DNA of 64,000 nt from Beta vulgaris subsp. vulgaris (Eukaryota > Streptophyta > Magnoliopsida > Caryophyllales > Amaranthaceae). Location of the stretch: positions 55,000,633 through 55,064,632 of the forward strand of contig NC_079204.1 of the NCBI RefSeq assembly GCF_026745355.1. Reading direction: 5' to 3'. How positions within the stretch are numbered: the first letter of the stretch is position 1; each line of letters begins with the position of its first letter. Shown piece after piece: positions 60,141 through 64,000 of the stretch. The position numbers were made by a program, and so were the translations under genes. The notes under the pieces are model-generated. The model saw only the letters and a list, made by a program, of their open reading frames with translations, was not told where the DNA came from and ran no database searches.

Positions 60141-60830
60141 GTTAGTAGCTTTTCTATTAGAATTTTACTTCATAGTCCACTGGCACTAATTAGTGCTTGC
60201 TTGAAATATCTGATTTTCTTTTTCTCTAAGCTTTGGATTGTTGATATGGGCTATCATGCATCTTTACTTCTAAATATAATGTGCTTCAATCACTACGAGC
60301 CTTTCTACATATCTCAAACTTTTGAAGACACTAGTATAGTGATTTTTCTTATTCGGATGTAAATCTTGAGCGCCAAAGTATAGCCATTGTCATTGGTGGG
60401 ACCCATATTGGATAATTGTTATTTTGGCTACAAACTTTGATCTAAACTTAAATTTTGCAAATGAATGAGACTAATTTTTCTCATTGAGTAACAAAATATT
60501 TTTTGTCTTTGTGGGAGAATTCTTACATCCAGGAAATTTCTTGGATATTGCTTTAGGTGACAACCGGTATAAAACTGGTCAACAATTATAATGTTTATGT
60601 AGAGGCATTTCCTACTTAAATGTGCTGCACTTCCTAGACCGAGTGTGAGAATGCAAGGGGTTGCCAGGTTGTTGCCCACAAGCGACACGACACACCCTTG
60701 CCCAAGTGTGGTGACAAATGAGCAAGGGCTTCTAGATCTAGGTTATATGCAAGAGACTAGGGAAGAACTTTGGAACTAAGTTGTGTATGGGATCTTAGAA
60801 CATAGGATATCTTAGACTATAGTTAGTAGA
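60141..60830 (+). other. Probable start of a long intron of the PPR4-like gene
   Basis: Follows a GTTAGT donor-like site. No PPR text continues here. The open frame on the minus strand at 60428-60688 has no recognised similarity. Confidence 0.4.
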
Positions 60831-61480
60831 GTTGGAAGAAGTGATGAAGAAGAAATGTTAACATTATGTGTGGTCGGGAGAAAGAGCTAGAATATCCGGC
60901 CCTTGAGAGTATAACTTGTGGTATATAGTACAGGATAAGAGTAGACATGGAGTTGGTATTATTATAGATGATAGGCTAATATATAATGTGGTTGAGGTGT
61001 ATAGGAAGAGCTATAGCCTATAGGATTATGAGAGTAAAGTTCATATGTGATAGAAAGATTGTGCATATCATTAGTGTAGAAGAAGCTTTTTGAACGTCAA
61101 TTTTGGGAGGATTTATATGAGGATTAAGATATCTCCACACATCAAAGTTATTAATTGGTGGAGATCTAAGTGGACATCTATGGGCAACTTACAATGGTTT
61201 TGAAAGTGTTCATGGGGATTCTTGGCTCACCATTCTAGTTGTCATATGACTTGATCTCGTTTAAGACATGGTTTAAAATGAGGGATACTCACCTAGTGAC
61301 TTCTAGGAGTGAAGCAAATGCATCACGAATGACTTTTAGCAAGGTGCACGGATAGGCTACTCAACATAGACTTCTAGTGCTAGATTTTCGTATTAAGGCA
61401 ATTTTAAGAAGGAACAATAGCTTAGGTGAGCCAAGAATAAGATGTTGGAGTCTAAAAGAAGGTATGTTAAGGTTGTGGGT
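60830..61480 (+). pseudogene. RTE-type LINE endonuclease relic
   Basis: Scattered frames read, in order, GKSRELE-like text, VGIIIDDRLIYNVVEVYRK (about 60950-61005), RKIVHIIS (about 61061-61075), a GGDLSGHL-like stretch (about 61157-61172), GFESVHGDSWL (about 61198), LVTSRSEANASRMTF (about 61297-61340) and RLLNIDF. The order matches the apurinic endonuclease domain of RTE-clade LINEs. Many stops; dead. Confidence 0.6.
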
Positions 61481-61639
61481 AAAGATGAGTAATTATATCT
61501 ATAGAATAGCAAAAGAGGTCCTAGGATAAGTCGGTTGAATTTGGAGGACAATGCAATTTGGGTAAAGATGAGTAACTATTCTAGAGAATAGCCAAAGAGG
61601 TCCTAGGAGAATCAAAGGGAAGAGTATCGGTGCATAGGG

Positions 61640-63100
61640 AGTGCGTACCCCTCTCTTTTTCTTATTTCTCTGGTGGAAGTTTGTTGATGGGAACATAAAT
61701 TTCTTTTGAATTTTGATCTTAATGATTGATGATGCTAATGGTCTAACTCTTAATTAAAAGTTGATTTCTAAAAGACAGGGAAAAAGAAAGAGAAACTTTA
61801 CAATTTTCTTTTTCTTTTAAATTGCTCGATTGAAACCTAAAAAGGATATTGCTTTTGACTTCTGTGTGGGTGAAATTATTTTCTTTTCTTAGGAGTTGGG
61901 AGTCAAGTATTGTGTTTGAGGAAGTTCAGAAATCTAGTTTTTTTTAGCTTTTCAGATAGAACAATGTCTTTTAATATTTTTTTTTTAAAATGATCAGCTT
62001 CTGTTTTGTTATAGTAGGAGTGTAGGACAATAGAGATGAATTTGATAATAAATATCAATGAAGTTCTTGGTCATCTTGTGAAAATAAGGGAGTGCATGAA
62101 CATGGATTCATGTCCCAAGGAAGAATATTAGTGAAATGAAAGATCCAACTATAGTGAACTCCATCTAAGGTCACAAAATGCATACTTTGGATTTGTGCAG
62201 AGAACAGGTGGAGTCTGTTTACTCCTTTCTCCTTTGTGGCTATCTTTTCTTGATTCTCAATGATGGGCACTTATCTGCTGAAGACGGGTCGCATTGAACC
62301 TATATGGCCAAAGTTTTGTTAGCAAAGAAGGATTATGAAGTCTAGGATAAGATTGTATACAAAATTGGTTCTTTCGACAATTACATGATGACTGAGAAGA
62401 AAAGAAAGTATTATATTGTTCTATTTTCCTCCCTGAGATTTTAATAATGGTACTATATTAGAATTCAGAACCAACTTATAGGTTTTTTTTAACAAATTTT
62501 CCTTTACTTAACTATGTTATATTTATTACTTTTGTTCAACAAAGCTAAAATCAAGTTGCCCTTACCTAAAATGATAAGTAAAAAGAAACTAACTTTTTGG
62601 CACCCATAAGCTCTTGTTTTTGCAAGAATTATTGTGTTATTGTTCTTGTAGACTTGTACTTGTAGTCTCTCTTTATACATAGATTATCTTGATTCTTGAA
62701 TATCTAATCTAAAATTTATACATAGATTATTATAGGATATTGATGTGGATTTGATTTTTCAGATATTAGATACTTGATCCAGTATTCAGAATAGAGCACT
62801 GTATCAATGTATTATGGGGTCTTATTTTAACAATTTTACTGCAAAAGAAAATAAAACAAAAAGTCGGTCACATTAGTCGGTACAATATCATATGCTAATG
62901 ACAGTAGCTGTAGCTAATTGAGAGTTCACAAACAAACATTCAAAAAAATTATGCTGTATGTCGGATTTCCAGTAGCAGCAGATCTGAAATTTTTGGATGT
63001 TAGAGATCGGATATATATAGTTTTACGGATATAAGATTTAGCAGATTTCAAAGTGGATTCGGACCCTGTTTAGACTGTTTGGACCCTAAAATGTAGGAAA
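61640..63100. other. No gene recognised
   Basis: Looked for the remaining PPR exons of the PPR4-like gene and found none. AT-rich, possibly intronic. Confidence 0.4.
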
Positions 63101-63107
63101 AAGTGTT

Positions 63108-63262
63108 GGTAACTCATAGTGAGATGTCGAAATGGCATCTCACAAAAATTTGCTACCAAAGTTAAGTCAAAGTGGTGTCAAATTAGAGTCATTTGGTACC
63201 AAAATGTGTAAGGTACCAAAATTTTTGTGAGATGTCATTTTAGCATCTCACTATGAGATGCC
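63108..63262. mobile_element. Short foldback MITE
   Basis: CTCATAGTGAGATGTCGAAA and the reverse complement of TTTTAGCATCTCACTATGAG frame ~150 bp; the inner TCTCACAAAAATTTGCTACC also pairs with GGTACCAAAATTTTTGTGAGA. Non-coding. Confidence 0.7.
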
Positions 63263-63359
63263 AATCCAAGCTCAAGATGTAGTTTTAAGACTAAAATATT
63301 TTGGCTTGTGAATGCTAAATGGAGTATATGGTTTTGTAATGTTCAAAGGTTACCGTTCG

Positions 63360-63560
63360 ATACTCTCTCAGTATCTTCGACCTGCAATATTAGTAAAAAT
63401 TATACCGGTACGGTAATAATTTAAACGAATCAAACAAGACCTCACATGACTATCTTTATATTTATATATTGAGAAGAATTTAGATGATCTTCTCTAATTG
63501 TGAATAGTGTCAAGATTTCAAGTGAGAAAGATAAAAAGATACACAACAGTACTTAATACT
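63360..63560. mobile_element. Degenerate Stowaway MITE
   Basis: Text such as CAAACAAGACCTCACATGAC and CAAGTGAGAAAGATAAAAAG matches the interior and right end of the MITE at 28444-28704. Left end ACTCTCTCAGTATC is mutated. Confidence 0.6.
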
Positions 63561-63702
63561 TTCCTGTGATATTGATGAAGTGTTCTTCTTCTTATTTAGT
63601 CATGTAATAATCATTTAGAAAAATTTGCCTTGGGAGACTACTAAAAAGTCAAAATTAGATGATTTTTTGAATACAGAGGATGTCTTTTGGAAAAAAAAAC
63701 TT

Positions 63703-63802
63703 GAGGGGCATAAGAGATAAGACCATAGGATTACATATACAAAAGGTTAGGAGACCTCCGCACGAGGGGCATAAGAGATAAGACCATAGGATTACATATA
63801 CA
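63703..63802. repeat. Short direct duplication, 61-bp offset
   Basis: GAGGGGCATAAGAGATAAGA and the following CCATAGGATTACATATACA occur at about 63703 and again at about 63764. Confidence 0.85.
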
Positions 63803-64000
63803 GAATACTGCTAAGGATGAAAAATTGAGCAAAGAAGTGAAGGCGTTGAGGGGTTGAGTCTCAAGATATTGTTTAATGCTACATGTAGTATTACATAATG
63901 AACAGTTGAGCTTGAGCTCAAAATGAGCAGGAACTTAGAAACAGAAACTGTCCATAGTTGAAGTTTTACCTATAGGCTACATACTGTCCTCTTCCGAGGA

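Overview
The window is plant nuclear DNA, most likely from a eudicot angiosperm. It is AT-rich, its genes have GT-AG introns, and it holds plant-specific families: CC-NB-LRR (CNL) immune receptors, a chloroplast RRM-PPR protein, plant LINEs carrying RNase H, a chromovirus-like Ty3/gypsy element, Stowaway, Tourist, hAT and Helitron elements. The species cannot be named from the sequence.

There are four host gene loci, all on the + strand, and none is visibly complete and intact. (1) Positions 1-7.8 kb hold the 5' third of an exportin-7/RanBP17-like nuclear transport receptor: seven phase-compatible coding exons, about 300 of some 1,050 residues, with no later exons seen. An array of ~130-160 bp tandem repeats precedes it. 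(2) Positions 11.0-15.2 kb hold a short NLR-type gene that keeps only the winged-helix end of NB-ARC and the LRRs, and ends in two small acidic-tail exons. (3) Positions 42.1-54.1 kb hold a full-length CNL receptor broken twice: by a 1-nt loss in a T run (about 44012-44015) and by a 9.2 kb gypsy element with a perfect 5-bp target duplication. Reading across one TSD copy restores the LRR frame to a stop at 54073. (4) Positions 57.9-60.1 kb hold the start of a PPR4-like RRM-PPR protein (chloroplast rps12 trans-splicing factor family). It has one frameshift in exon 3 and then probably runs into a long intron containing an RTE-type LINE relic, so the rest may lie outside the window.

The remainder is transposon-derived. 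9.2-10.6 kb, 20.2-20.75 kb and 31.4-31.9 kb share dense GTAAC/GTTAC motifs; the middle one is a foldback inserted in a TA microsatellite with a tRNA-like A-box/B-box pair in its loop. 15.3-17.5 kb is a decayed copia gag plus LTR; 18.2-19.0 kb is a hAT element inside a tRNA-derived sequence; 19.84-20.02 kb is a small LTR with PBS. 22.5 and 28.1 kb carry two related non-autonomous Helitrons. 23-30 kb is dense with MITEs and LINE 3' ends. 33.7-35.0 kb is a Tourist-like element. 37.2-41.1 kb is a 5'-truncated L1-type LINE with a 19-bp TSD. 54.4-55.4 kb is a LINE relic. 56.8-57.93 kb is a 1.1 kb inverted-repeat element ending at the start codon of the PPR4-like gene and containing two successive ~130 bp GC-rich palindromes.

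Several frameshifts in otherwise well-preserved reading frames are single-base changes in homopolymer runs, so part of the apparent gene breakage may come from sequencing or assembly. There is no operon, CRISPR array or convincing functional tRNA or rRNA gene.
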